Positions 13,568-26,325 of a DNA stretch of 64,000 nucleotides are shown in pieces. Under the pieces are notes generated by a model, which made no database searches, was not told the origin of the DNA, and worked only from the letters and a program-made list of their open reading frames with translations. How positions within the stretch are numbered: the first letter of the stretch is position 1; each line of letters opens with the position of its first letter. Made by a program: the position numbers and the translations under genes. This stretch comes from Smittia aterrima (taxonomy: Eukaryota > Arthropoda > Insecta > Diptera > Chironomidae), in assembly GCA_033063855.1 (NCBI GenBank), contig CP093830.1:18786854-18850853 (forward strand), written 5' to 3'.

Positions 13568-16500
13568 TTATTCGATCTTTTCCTCAGTATTCGGCATGCA
13601 CACGAAAAGCTTCGCGCAAAATGTGTTGAATCGAGCAGAGAGACGAGTGAGCCATCCGACTGGTCGATGGATTGTTGCGTAGTAAACGGGAATCCCTAAA
13701 ACAATAAAATCTTTAGCATTCAAGTCTGAGATTAGAGATTGCTCGTTCTCACCTGATACGATTACGAGGCATCCAACGCCAACTTCAACGGGGCTAACAT
13801 AGCACGATGAAATCACCAAGAAACTGCAAGTGATGAGGAAGATGATCGGGAAAATTAAATTCACTTTGATTGGACGCTTTGCATCCGGTTGCTTCACTCG
13901 CAGGTACAAAAGTCCAGAAATTGACATCAAGATGAAGAGAGCTTCTACGAAACTGACGTAGTTGATAAGCGCGTACACGTCGGGGATGAACAGCAGACAA
14001 ATTGTTATCAGGCACTGTAAGAAATAAATTTTAGTTTCAATTTTACTTAAAAATTATTTAATTTCTTTACCATGAAGATAATCGATGGGATCGGTGTTAA
14101 ACACTTAATGTTGATAAGAGAGATTGCTGCTGGCAGATGACCATTTCTAGCGCCAACGAAGAACAAACGGGAACTAGCGAAAATCGCTCCGTTGAGAGAT
14201 CCGAAGGTTGAACAAGCAACAAATAGCGGCATGAGCCAAGCGAACATTCCTAACATTTTATCGCCAAACGTTACCGCAACAGCAAGCGAAGCTTGAATGT
14301 CGTTGGTTGGAAGAACGGCGAAGTAAGCAACGTTTGTACAGACATAAATTATTGTCACCATTGGGATACTAATGCAAATCGCTCGTGGAAGATTCCTGAG
14401 AAAAACAAATTTGAGAATCAAAGATTTGTCAACAGTTTAAATCGAAACTTACTTGTAGGGATCCTTCAATTCCTCTGTGACGAAGTTAAGATAGTTCCAA
14501 CCGGAATATGAAAACAGCCCGTTATAAAACGCTAATGCTAAATGTCCAGGCGACGTTGTTGAGTTCTCAAAGGGTCGCTCAAGCAATTCTGTGTGACCAG
14601 TGAAGAGATACCAAGCACCAGCTCCAAAAATTACAATCAAAGCGAAAATCTTTGTTGCTGTGAAGACATCTGTTACGCTCGTCACCCATTTCACATTGTA
14701 GCAGTTGATCGCTGTGAGAACGCATGTCACAAGACAAGCAACGAGTGTCACTGCTTCGTAAGGTGGATCACAAGCTGGCCAGTTTGGTTTCAGAAGATAT
14801 TGAGCAAATGTCAAGGCCGTGATGGCATTTCCTGTCGGCACCAAAATGAGCAGAGCAACCCAAAGATAAAGAAAAGCTGGGAGAGGTCCAAAGGCAACTG
14901 AAATGTAAGCGTAATCGCCGCCGGACTTGGGAATCATTGTACCTGAAATGCAAGTGGAAGAAAATTGTTAGTTCTGTCACGAAATCTCATAAATTCTCTA
15001 CGTAAATTCAATTTAAGTCTCTTCACTTCCTACTGATATTTCAAGCCGCGATGATAAAAGGCCGTTTATCATTTAAGTTAGCTCGCTGATTCGATTAACG
15101 CCACATTATGATTCAATTTAATTAAATTCCATCTCGTTGCTGTTACGAATCTTTATTTTGCGACTTTTGCGCGAATTCATGTCGCGAGTGCCCAGTTGAG
15201 AACCTTTTAGCTGCTCGAGACCGCCAAGTGATATCAATTATCACTCGAGATTTTGATTCAATTCCAAATACAACAAAGTACGATGATTGTCGGCAATTGG
15301 AAAACGACAAAGATTAACGAAATTGTTCAATTTGGGAGAAGTTTTTTTTTTCGGGAGCCGTTCACAAATAGAACGAGTAATTTTGCTTTTGTCGATTCAC
15401 TGTTCTTCTCGGTTGTACGTGGTAAATTTAGAAGTTATCTCATGTCGGTTATTGAACCGCGAGATTAAGAGTCAATGATCAAAGATCGTTCTAAATTCCT
15501 TAATTATTCGCGTTTACAGAGAATGACTTTACAAATCCTTAACTCGATTCAATTATTTTCTGTCCAGTTCACAAAAGTTTCAACTTTTAAACGACTTCGT
15601 GTCCTTGCACGAAATAATTCACCAGTGGGAAGTCATCCGGCGATCAATGCCAAACAAGCTTCAAACATTCTGCCCGTAGTAATTGAAATGCTTTTAATTG
15701 GTCAACATTGCTTCACCTGCATTGCCTTGTTTCTATTCAAGTGACGAGCGTGATGAGAAAATACGAAGAAAAAGAGTTTTTGCATTACATTGAAACTTCC
15801 CATGTGTCTTGCCGACAGCCTCTTAAAGACAGAGTGAGAGAGAGCGTCGCTTACTGAACTTTGTGCTGTTTCTGGCGAAACCTTTTTAAATGTCGCAATC
15901 TTGTTCTTCTCATAGGCATAGCTCATAGAGGCGTTTCTTAAAATAACGTCATGAGATTTAAATTCAGAAGAGATGTAAATAATAATTAACAACACACGTT
16001 GTTGTGGTGTCGAAATCTTGAATTGAATCTACGAATACAACAACAACAACTTTAATTATGGGATCAACATTCGAACGAGTGAACTTGACGTCGTTTAAAT
16101 AAATTCATTTCAGAACAATCGTTACAATAAGATTTCGTTTCCATTACAGTTTTAATTTAACTGTTAATTATGACCGCTGAGAACGGGCAGCAATATATCG
16201 CATGCGATCTTAGAAGTTAAGCGAGATACAATTGTTTCTTTGAGCAGATCGTTTCAACATTTATTCAAATATAAATCAACATCATGCAAACGATTGCTGC
16301 TGCGAAAGTAAAAACATAAACAAGATTCATCGTACGGCACACTTTTCTTTCGACGCGCGCTTCAGTCTAGACAACGTAAAAGCGATAAGTTGAATGTTTT
16401 TCTTCACACTTGTTGATTAGCTTTTAAAAACTCATCGATTTATCTTATTACAACGATTATGACATACAAAGTATGACTGCAACACTAGAATGCATGTCTC

Positions 16501-19500
16501 CTTGCCTCTAAGTGCAGCTCATTTGCATAACGCTTAGCCGAGCTCATGAACTCTTATCGGATTCGCAATGTTTCAAGTTTCTAAGCGACTCACGATTTCC
16601 AATATCGTCTTTCATCTTACGTCATACACTTGCTCAAACATTTATACTTTTCTTCTAGATCTCCGGCTCGTGCTTCTTGCTAGCGCTTGTGAGGAATTTA
16701 AAATCGAGTTGGATAGAAGAAGAAATTTCGTTCAACTCAGTCACGCTTGAATTAATTTTTTTTCGCGGAATATTTCGACCAGAAAATCTTGAGCAAACAA
16801 TTCGCGTCTCGTCGACAATGAACGATTCCGGATTGGTTAGTCAGATTAAAGTGAATTCTGGAGGCTGAGAGAAGTTAGTTTGCTGACCGAAAGATTCTTT
16901 TGTGCTCATGGTCATCTCGATTTCGGTCTTTCATGACAAAACATTTTATGCACAATTGTCTAAAGAAGCCGTGAGAATGCTTTTTCTATAATAACTTGTT
17001 ACGCACTCAATCTTCTGATGGGCTCGGACAGAAGAATCGCACAGAAGGTCGATCACACGTTTAAGGTTGACACCAGTCGCGCGAAATGTTAAATGGTTTT
17101 ACTTTTAAGCTTCACTGTTTGGGAATTGGACGAGAAAATTGTTTTCGAGAAATGTAAGTTGCTGACCTATGCCACTCGAGAGTGATTTGAGAAGTTCGCT
17201 TGTTGATGGATGATTAAGAAAAGTTATTTTCGAACAGAGAATTGCTCAAGACCAAATTACAGTTTAGCAATATAAATTGAGATTGATCATGCTGATGAGA
17301 TGCCTTACCAACAAAATGTTTCAGTAAAGATTCAATCGAAATGAGTCTCGCGCAGCGGACAGCATTTGCTCTCGTTTATAATGAAGACTTTTCATCCATC
17401 ATCAACTGGTGCAAGCAGACAAATCGCATTAAGTCAACATCAGGTTTTAAATTGCGCGCTTTCATTCTGACTTGATCTGAATTTACTTTTCTGTGAAGCA
17501 AACGACGGGGCAAACATTTCAATGAAGTTCCTTGAGAAACATCAACAAGTTTGTTATTAATCTTTAATCTTGAACGTCCCTAACTTGTAAATTTCCACTT
17601 CGTTACATCGCTCAACATGTTTTCTTTCTTTCACAACATTTCGCAAGCATCAGTTGACGAAGCAATAGTGGATATGGTTAAGTGATTGTGAGCAGCAAGT
17701 CCACAGCATAAGCTCATCAAACTATTGCCGGTTTCACAAAATAAATTTAAGTTAGATGGCAATAAATGATTATTAAAGTTGTAGCATTGCACAAAAAATA
17801 GTTTCGAAGCGACATTCGCGAGTTGTGCAGTTTTTATTTGTTGCTAAATTGATGCAATTAATTTAAATCTTTTGTGAAGGACGTCGCAAAATTTTATCAC
17901 ACCTCTCTGCCTGTGAGTCTCAGATGATAATCCAACAAAGTCATTAGCCGCGATGAAAAGCAGTTTAAATCGACAAATCTGACTTAATTGTTTAATTAAC
18001 AATCTCGTTGGCTCGTGAACATCAGATTCGCCATAAAATAAATTAAAATTGATGAGCAAGCCGTTGACACAGTCGGCGATTTCTTCAATTATTCTTTGAC
18101 CGAATATTACAAACGTAATCAAATGCGACACGCAGTCGTGAGTTTCTTGAAAATTGAGAAATGCTTTTCATGCTCATACACTTGCCGCTTCCTGCGACGA
18201 TCGCGAAATATTTTTGATCTTTTAATTAGCGGTTTTCATTAAAATGAAAATTGCAATTGTGGAAAAATATTTTTCTTCAGAAGTTAATGTTGCTTCAAAT
18301 TTCTGCTGCCTGGGATAAATTCCGATTGAATGATAACTTTCTTGCACACGCTTGTGAGGTAATGCATTGAAGACGGTAGCTTGTTGAAGAGAATTGAGAG
18401 AAGAATCGACAACACACGAGAGATGCTGCGCTAACTCATACATTTATTAAATTGGCTTAGGTGGTTTGGGTTGGGCAAAATATGATAAGATCTCCAATAA
18501 TCGGGTAATTTGAAACTAAGCTATAGACAGCCGAAGCTTCCGTCACGTCTCTTGTTACTCGAAAGATTTGTTTGCTTAACTCAACAGGCACTTATCGGAA
18601 ATAAAGTTTAAATCATCGGAGACTTCGATGATCGCCTGAAGACATCAGAGCAGAAGGTCTTTGTCAATCTACGATTATAACAAGCGAGACTGATTTGATT
18701 CTAATGTTGTAAAGCAGCTTCTCGTGCATAAACTCACGTCTCTACGAAAGCACTCGTGACTGTGAATCGAAATGTGTTGTTAACTCTTCTCTCTACGTTA
18801 TTAATATCAGAAAAATATTTTGATCGTTTTCTTTGCAATCTTCTCCACGGGCGTCAAAACGAGCAAATCTTTTTATTGAAACTATTAGGAAAAATCAACT
18901 GAAACCAAGCCAAATGTTTAATGAGACCTGACAACAAGAAAAAAATCGCTCGATTTTCCTACATTACATCTAATTATCCAGTATCGCGTTACTATTAACT
19001 TTTGCGGAACGAATTCTCCGATTGCTCAACTCTAAGCTCTCAAGGTCACGTGCAAGTCTAAGAAAATAAATAATCAGATTTATTTGTTTGCTTTTTTCTC
19101 AAAGCAAACATCAAGATCTTGACAATTACGTTAAATTGTAGCAAGATGAAGGCAATCGATTGCACCACGCGAAGTCATGGAAACATTTCCAATGAAAAAT
19201 CTTCTCGCTTCAATACGAGCATAAGAGCTTCAATTGAATTGCTTTACATCTTTTGTTGAGAGCGATTGCTGCAGTTGCTATAGCGGGAAATATGCAAAGT
19301 TCATCTCGTGCATCTCGCGCTAACGAAACATATGAAGATTTCGTCATCAACGAGCTCCTCCATCTCGTAATGCGAAGTTCTCTGGCGATTCTTGATCTCA
19401 AATCGAATCTTCCGCATTTCATAATTAAACTGGTGTCTCTCTTGTGAATGATTTCTTAAGCAACATCGCTTTTACGGACCGGCTAACATCATAGGAAATG

Positions 19501-22500
19501 ACAAATTCATTTATTACTTCATTGAGATGTAAAACAAATTGCAGAACAAGTCGTCAGACTTTTCTGTTGTTCGTGTCCATTATGAGAGCGCAGTTTAACA
19601 ATCAAAATCGAGATCAAAACAACCGTGCGACTAAACATTTCTGCGGCTCTCTTGCCTCGAGAACTCACCAGAGCTTTTTTGCTCAAGTCGGTTAATTGTG
19701 TGTAGCGTTTTTCACTCGCCAAACATCAAGAGCTGAATATTCTCTTGGTTTTTCACGTCTTAAGACAAACGAAACTGCTTTGCTCTTTTGAAAAAAACGA
19801 AAGTGAATTTGTTTGGCGGTATAAAAGGCCGTGGCGGAGTGGCTCACTCTACCCAGTTAAGACTCAAAATTTGTGGCAAGCACATGTTCGCTGACTTACC
19901 AGCGCTTCTTCTTTCCATAGTTTTGTTTAAGTGAACTCAGGAGAAACCAAATTAAAATAAAAATTGGATTAACGATGAAAGCATTTGTGAGTTTCATTAC
20001 GTGACTAAATCTGATTAAATATTCTTGTGATGTCGTCCTGCGACGATCGTGCTTATAGTGATTTCAATAAAAATGAAAGCAGTTGTTGAAGAACTTTGCC
20101 CAAAAATTCAAATGAGAATGAATTAAATAACAAAATATTGTGATGAGAATTCGTAAATAATCGAAAGTGTTTTGTTATTGCAGTTGTGCTTAGCTCTTCT
20201 TCTTGTATCAGCGTATGCTGAAAAGAAAGAATCAGAAACGAAATCGAAAGCAGTGCCGTTGGAAAAGAAGCTCGACAAACGTGGATTACTCAATCTCGGC
20301 TACGGTTACGGAATAAATGGATTAGATGTCGGTTATATCGGCGGTGGATATCATGGCGGAGCTTATCATCAAGCAGCTCCAGTTATTGAAAGTGCACCGT
20401 TCGCTCATCATTACGGACAACCGTTTTATCTTGGACACAAGACAGATTATCAGAAGACAGTTACTCACTACAAGGGCGTCCCAATTCCTTATGAAGTAAG
20501 TTCAGAATTTGAATTAATTTTATTATGATCTAGCAACCTCTCCCTAGGTCACCAAACACGTTCCATATGAAGTCACAAAGCATGTTCCATATCAAGTCAA
20601 GGTATGAAAAAAAAATTGAAAACAACTTTCGATCTCGTTAAAGTGAATTCAATGAGTTAATCTGTTCTCTCTCATCTTCTCATCAACGCACGATATGATT
20701 AGGTTCCAGTTCCGCAGCCGTACGAAGTTGTCAAACACGTAAGAATATTTTTTTCTTTAAATGAATCGTTCACTAACTGATTTGATTGAAATAGGTTCCT
20801 GTTCACACAAAGGAATACGTGAAGGTTCCAGTTGAAGGTAATTTATTTAGAGAATTGATTTGAATTGAAATCTTATGAAATCTTCTTCCTGATCAGTTCC
20901 AAGACCTTACGCAGTTGAAAAGAAAGTGCCTTATACCGTCCACGTTCCAGTTGATCGTCCTTATCCCGTCAAAGTTTATGTGCCAACTCCTTATGAAGTT
21001 ATAAAGAAGGTGCCGTATCCAGTTCACGTTCCACAACCTTATCCAGTTGTTCACGAGAAAAAAGTTGCAGTTGAGGTGAGAATCTTTATTGATCTCTTAA
21101 GATTTTAAGTTTTTAACATAAAAGTTTTATTTCGTCCGGCAGGTCGTTAAAGAGGTTGATGTCCCTCGTCCATATCCAGTCGTGAAACACGTACCAGTCG
21201 AAGTTAAAGTGCCGGTTGATCGTCCATACCCAGTGTAAGTTACCTTTCTCAATGCCAATGGCAGATGATTAACGAAATCGTGAAAAATTGTTTCGTGAAC
21301 GATTTTTAAAGCTAATCTCTTTGAAAGAGCATCAAACGCGTGGTCTTGAGATTATTAAGGAAACAATCAAGTTAATTTGCTATTTTTTTTGTCTTCAGTC
21401 ATGTGCCAGCCCCTTACCCCGTCGAGGTCGAAAAGCCGTATCCAGTAATCCATGAAAAGCATGTCCAAGTGCCAGTGCACATTCAAGTCGACAGACCATA
21501 CCCAGTTCATGTCGAGAAAAGAGTTCACGTTCCAGTTAAAGTTCCCATCCCAACTCCAGTCGAAGTCGTGAAGAAGGTAAAGTTTATTTTGATAAAAGAC
21601 TGAACTTTTCAAATAACAGAAATTATTTAATTCAAACAGGTCCCATACGTCGTCGAGAAACCCGTCCCTTACCCAGTCCACGTACCAGTTGATCGTCCAG
21701 TGTATCACGAGAAACAAATCCACTTCCCAGTTCATCACGAACATCCCGTCCCAGTAAAGGTTGCAGTGCAACCACCTCATGTTCATCATCACGAACACGC
21801 TCACTATCCAGAACACTCACATCCTTCATCTTACACAAGCTTCAGCGGCTACGGAAGCGAATACAGCTATCATCACTAAACAAATCACTCCCACCTTACT
21901 CTATTGAAACATAGCATAAAACTTTAATTTTACCAAAAAGAAAAATATTGCGAGAATCTTTAAAATGTTTTCAGTTGCATCACAATCGTGAGAGATCATT
22001 AAAGCGCATCTCAAGAAATCTTTTCCTCAACACAAAAAGTACGAATCGATTAAAAGGCATAAGTGAGAGCTTTTCGAACCTTTTCTACTTATCTAACTGT
22101 AAATGATTTATTTTGATCGAACAAAAAAAGTGAATAAACGACATAAAAAGACTTTAATGACACATTAAATTATTTGCATTCAATTATCGTACAGTGTCAC
22201 ACTTTTCAGCTCATTAAGACGACTCAAGACTCTTGACACGCTATTATTACACATTGAGCAACTGTATTTGACGCCCTGAGAATGAATTGGCTTTAGGCTC
22301 GAATAAAAAAAACTCGACGAAGATTGGAATGATTCATGAGCGAACTGCATGAAAATGCAACCTCAACTCACATTGCATAATCCAATTAAATTGTAATATT
22401 GTATCATTAGTGAAACGACGCTTCTGGGATTCTAGTAAATTGTGTTTTCCGGGGCATGAGAAAAATTGATAGAGAGGGGGGAGAAGCTCTTGGGAGACAC

Positions 22501-23352
22501 ACTAACCTCATACAATGCATCGGCAAAGAGCCACAACAAACAGCAAATTACTTCTCCTTTCGTTTACAAAAGAAACAATTTGAATTGTCAAGTTTTTTTC
22601 TTCTTCTCGCTCACTCTTTTAACATTTTCCAAAGGTTTCGCTCATTTCTGGAAAGTCAAGGTTAAGCGCGGAGCGAAGAAGAAAATAAATTATGCCGCGA
22701 GTTTAATGAATGTCGTAATTATCATAAAGAAGCTGACGAATTACCGCGCTGCATTGAATTTGAATCAATTTATGCTTCACAAGAGCCTTCGAAATTGAAG
22801 AGAAATATGAATTATTGTATTGAACTTGATCTCTATTTCTTGATTGTTTTCAGAAGATTTGCGAAATAAAAATCAGAAGCTCGAAGAATAATGATCAAAA
22901 AGTAATAACTCAAGGGCCCGAAAAAAAAACAAGAAATTCTTTAACGAATCGCCATTCTTATGAATTTTTAATTCCAACATTCTATTCTTCTTTCCACGGT
23001 TCGTGTGGGCTTCGTAATGTCGTAAATTTCGCGAAACAGCGGAGCGATAAATAAAATTTTACTCACCAAGTTCTGCATAACAGAGTGCACCAACCATTGA
23101 GAGCACGCCAGACATAATCCACACAATCAACGATAATCCGATTGACTGCGAATGCAGCAGAACGCCCTTGGGCGAGACGAAAATTCCTGAGCCAACAATC
23201 ACGCCAACGATGATAGCAACCCCATCGAGAAGAGAGATTTGCTTCTTCATTTGAACGCCTCCATCCGATGCGACTGATTCCTTCGATGTTGCTTTGGAAC
23301 CAGAGAAACCGGCTCGCGGAATAATTTCATCTACAGACGACACTTTTGCCAT
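13568..23352 (-). CDS. SLC7-family L-type amino-acid transporter light chain
   Basis: Five coding exons on the minus strand: 23067-23352, 14453-14942, 14071-14395, 13753-14014 and 13568-13695, joining in frame to 496 residues, the usual LAT size. TM1 holds the family substrate-binding motif GVIVGSGIFVSP (about residues 49-60). Later landmarks are PKSGGDYAYI, YNGLFSYSGWNYLNFVTEEL and NGAIFASSRLFFVGARNGHLP. Cys153, in PNWPACDPPY between TM3 and TM4, sits where LAT light chains form the disulphide to the 4F2hc/CD98 heavy chain. Known role: plasma-membrane exchange of neutral amino acids, a nutrient signal for TOR. Insect relatives include minidiscs, JhI-21 and sobremesa; I cannot say which is the orthologue. 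Intron 1 is 8.1 kb (14943-23066) and contains a complete gene on the other strand. Confidence 0.93.
14943..19974. other. Left part of SLC7 intron 1 (non-coding apart from the nested gene's promoter)
   Basis: About 5 kb with no recognisable exon. It includes a short AAC repeat around 16040-16053 and the promoter of the nested vajk-like gene at its right end. Frames such as 15475-15744 (+) and 17844-18131 (-) show no domain or splice support. Confidence 0.5.
19820..19857 (+). promoter_or_regulatory. TATA box and initiator of the vajk-like gene
   Basis: TATAAAAG at 19820-19827 sits in a locally GC-rich setting. It is followed, with A at 19855 about 35 bases from its start, by CCAGTT, a match to the arthropod initiator TCAGTY in all but the first base. 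The spacing is right for a focused promoter, giving a 5' UTR of about 120 bases before ATG at 19975. TATA-Inr promoters are typical of strongly and stage-specifically expressed cuticle genes. Confidence 0.6.
19975..21879 (+). CDS. Secreted vajk-like cuticle protein with Pro-Tyr-Val repeats, nested in the SLC7 intron
   Basis: Nine coding exons: 19975-19986, 20184-20495, 20548-20601, 20703-20738, 20795-20837, 20897-21075, 21143-21234, 21399-21576 and 21640-21879, giving 381 residues. Exon 1 encodes only MKAF, a four-residue start to a signal peptide (MKAFLCLALLLVSAYA), as in many insect cuticle genes. After a Gly/Tyr/His-rich segment (about 40-80), the protein is almost wholly repeats such as VPVDRPYPVKV, VPYPVHVPQPYPV and EKPYPVIHEKHV, ending in a His-rich tail (HVHHHEHAHYPEHSH). 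This matches the insect vajk family (Val, Tyr, Lys and Ala-rich secreted proteins associated with cuticle). The function is presumably structural in extracellular matrix. Several internal exons are 36-54 bp and carry one or two repeats each. Confidence 0.88.
21880..23066. other. Right part of SLC7 intron 1
   Basis: Contains the 3' flank of the vajk-like gene, with an AATAAA near 22132, and then AT-rich sequence up to the donor of SLC7 exon 1. Frames at 22456-22798 (+) show no domain. Nothing else is supported. Confidence 0.5.
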
Positions 23353-24823
23353 TTTTTCTTACAGTTAAAGTAACTTAATAAATCTGTTTAATTGCTTTTT
23401 TAAAAAGCAGAACGGCAACTTTTAATTGAAAATGTCTCAGATTTATTGCAAATCAACGATCACTAATCGCATTTTAAACTTCTAATTGACATTCACGTTG
23501 AATCTTTTGCCTTAGATACAAATGCAACGATCCAAAATATTTTCTCGAAGATAAGGCGTCAAATTATCACTTTAAGAGCAGTCGACACTTCTTTGTTGTC
23601 GCACATGAACTTGATGTACGATTTTTTTGGCTGCGAATGATACAGAAAAACAACAAAAAAAATTGAATTTAAATTTCACTTGGAACAGATGACGGGTGTA
23701 AATGTGCGGTCGGAGTGATGCTCGAGTGTTTCACAATTACTGGAAATTAAGCCAATTCCGAAATGGACACGAGAAGAGATCAGGGCGGGCTTAGAATCAC
23801 AGTAAAAAGAATCTTTTTCAAGAACTTCTCGAGAGATATCTTGCGATCATCAACCCTGCTCGTCTTTGATTCATTCAGAATTTCTTTCAATTACAAGTTT
23901 CCTGTTTAATAGCTTAGCAGACAATGTAAGATCGTTTGAGTGAAAAATCGCGAATTCCAGTTGATAATTGATTCTCATCAAGTAAAAAGCTTCCAAAGTA
24001 ATTTAACGGAAAATCAAGAAACACCTGGACTTGACGATCAAGCAATTATTTTTATTATTAGTCGCGATATTCCCGGATAAAAACTTTCAGCCAACTTGTG
24101 ACGTTGCCGAAACGAGACTAAAGTGAAAATTGCGTTTTTTATCAGGCACTCTCTCAGTATAAGCGATTGTATGATTGTCGTTGTGGATTTAATGGTTCTT
24201 GCTCGCGAGAATATATTTCACCGCGCGGATAGAAGATCAAAAGGAAATGAAGCGAGACAAACACGTGGAGCCGGCTTCTTAAATATTCTCATGTGTTGCT
24301 TGTCTCTCGGGCGTAGAAGTTTAAATCATATCAACTGGTGGTTCTCACAATTCTCTCGTTCTTATCTATGCGCATGTCTGAGCTGTTTTCTTTGTTTATA
24401 AACAACTTCGCGAAAAAAAAGTCAACGAATGAACTCAAGATGTAATCACTCCGAAAGTTCAAGAGAAACCCGAATCGATGTTTATTTTAGGTTCTTTAGA
24501 AAGTCTTGAAATATCTAAAGATACTTGCATCAGCACATTTTTTTAGAACTTTCATTTCTTACATGATTTCTTATCTTTTCGATTATTTCCGTGCACTTGA
24601 AAAAAGAAAACTAAATGAATAATTAACTGAAGAACTTTCACTTGTAACTAAGAATATTTTAATTCATTTTGAAATGAAACAAGAATTGAGAAGAAATTTT
24701 CACTAACTCTTGACTTATTCGAGCGAGACTTTAATTTAAACTTTGAATTTCTGAACTCGCCCGTGTTTTTTTGACACGAAGAAATTGAAACACGAATAAT
24801 TAAGCAAATTATGAGTGAAAGCA
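23353..24823. other. Intergenic region between divergent genes (SLC7 and the 198-aa gene)
   Basis: It must carry the 5' UTR and promoter of the SLC7 gene (-) and those of the plus-strand gene starting at 24824. No clear TATA box or exon was identified. The frame at 24123-24401 (+) has no splice or domain support. Confidence 0.45.
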
Positions 24824-25531
24824 ATGGAAGAGAAGATTGAAAATCTGGATCCACGAGGTCATTGGGTAAGCGATTTATATAAAATCAATCGTTCTCGATA
24901 ATCATTTAAGATTTGCAGGATAAATTACCAAAGTATCCCGAACCTCGTCAGAATAAAGAAGTTGTTGATGTTTCAAAAGAAGATTTAGAATTGTTATGTC
25001 GTCAGAAACCATGTTCAGTAGAAATGTTCAGATTCAACGTTTGTACAAGAATGTAAGTAAATCGAAATTGACTTTAACTGATCATTTAATTGAAAATCAT
25101 ATTTTTTTAGCTCGGATGCCTATCAAAAGCAATGCAGTGAGAAACAAGAAACTCCTTACAACATAAAGTTAAACAAGTTATACAAAGCGAAAGGATTTTC
25201 TATTTACAAGAAGTTCTATCAGCCTCGACTCGAATGGTTTGATCAACAACAAGAATATTATCGAAACATAAGACAAGACGAGTTGTACATAAAAGCAAAT
25301 TTACATGCGATCAAGAATGGAAAGGCTGAGAAAGCAGAAGTCGATAAACAACCAGAAAATGTTGAAAATTCAGAAAATGCCTTTTTAAAAGATTCGCTGC
25401 CGTTGCTTAGTTCTCAGGAGTTCATGCAAAACATCGCTAATCTGCCATATACGAGTACCTCAACGCAACAGCTTGCTGGAGAGTCTGTTTCAGCTGGTAG
25501 CAGTTTGTCTGTGTTGATCAATGATCTATGA
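24824..25531 (+). CDS. Unrecognised 198-residue protein with a four-cysteine segment
   Basis: Exons 24824-24865, 24919-25052 and 25111-25531, with good GT-AG sites, join in frame. ATG at 24824 opens MEEKIENLDPRGHW. An overlapping ATG at 24811 leads quickly to a stop. I do not recognise the family. The middle is charged and holds Cys41, Cys46, Cys56 and Cys67 (CRQKPCSVEMFRFNVCTR then QKQCSEK), a spacing compatible with disulphides or metal binding. Next comes a Tyr/Lys-rich, probably helical stretch (YKAKGFSIYKKFYQPRLEWF), then an acidic and Ser/Thr-rich tail. There is no signal peptide and no membrane segment. AATAAA occurs soon after the stop (about 25577). Consistent splicing and codon use argue for a real gene. 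Confidence 0.72.
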
Positions 25532-25755
25532 TCTGAGTTTCCTTACATTCCAGTGTTTAATGCCAATGAAGTTCAAATAAATTTATATTTCCTGTTTTTC
25601 GTTTTCATTCAAATAAAAGATTTTTCACCAACTCTCGTCCTTCTTTTTGAATTCTGATGATCAGTTTATCTATATGAAAGGACATGACAAGAGGATGCGA
25701 GGTTAAAAGACAAATTTTCAGGTGTTCACGTCGGAAGAAAAAAATTTAAGATAAA

Positions 25756-26064
25756 ATGGAACAATATTTAATTGACAGCTTAATTGAACAACTGCGTTTA
25801 CTCAAGAACAAAAGAGATGATTTGGTGAAAAGGAATGAGGATCTAAAAAAAGTGAATGAGGCTCTAAAGAAAGCAATATCCGATATAGAGAATGAGATCA
25901 CAGTAAGTTTTTTTATTCGAATCAATAACAAAGTGTTTACAAACTGATATTTTCTTATGCAGGACTTAGAAGCGGCAATTGATTCCATCCACCCAAGCAA
26001 ATTGTTGCTTGCAAGTAATCGCGTTAAAATTTCGAACAACTTCCCCCCAAAATTGCATTTTTAA
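25756..26064 (+). CDS. Small 82-residue coiled-coil protein
   Basis: Exons 25756-25902 and 25963-26064 join in phase 0. The first about 50 residues form a strongly heptad-like, Lys/Glu-rich coiled coil (MEQYLIDSLIEQLRLLKNKR onward) that continues across the splice (ISDIENEIT then DLEAAIDSIHPSK). The tail is short and non-polar (NNFPPKLHF). It starts 224 bp after the previous gene's stop, on the same strand. No family is recognised. A small subunit of a larger coiled-coil assembly would fit, but that is a guess. The clean splice sites and continuous coiled coil support it being real. Confidence 0.6.
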
Positions 26065-26325
26065 TATCATTACTCATTACAACATTTGATGCCAACATAA
26101 CTGATCTTTTGATCATACTTCAAGTTCCAATTCTTGTGACAAAACTCGAATTGATCAACGATTCGAGTTAACTTAGATTCCAGTGTAAGGCTTGAAGATC
26201 AAGAAACGAAATGAAGATCAAATAAAATTGTTTTGTTTACCATTTAATAACTTTATTTAATTACAAATAATTAGAGAATTTTCCCATTAAATATTTAGTT
26301 TACACTTTCATTTCATAAATGACGT

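Noticed and set aside
16204..16226. Short stretch resembling part of 5S rRNA (GATCTTAGAAGTTAAGCGAG)
   Set aside because: It resembles the 5S A-box region only over about 20 bases. The flanking sequence does not continue the 5S pattern, so neither a 5S gene nor a 5S-derived element is supported.
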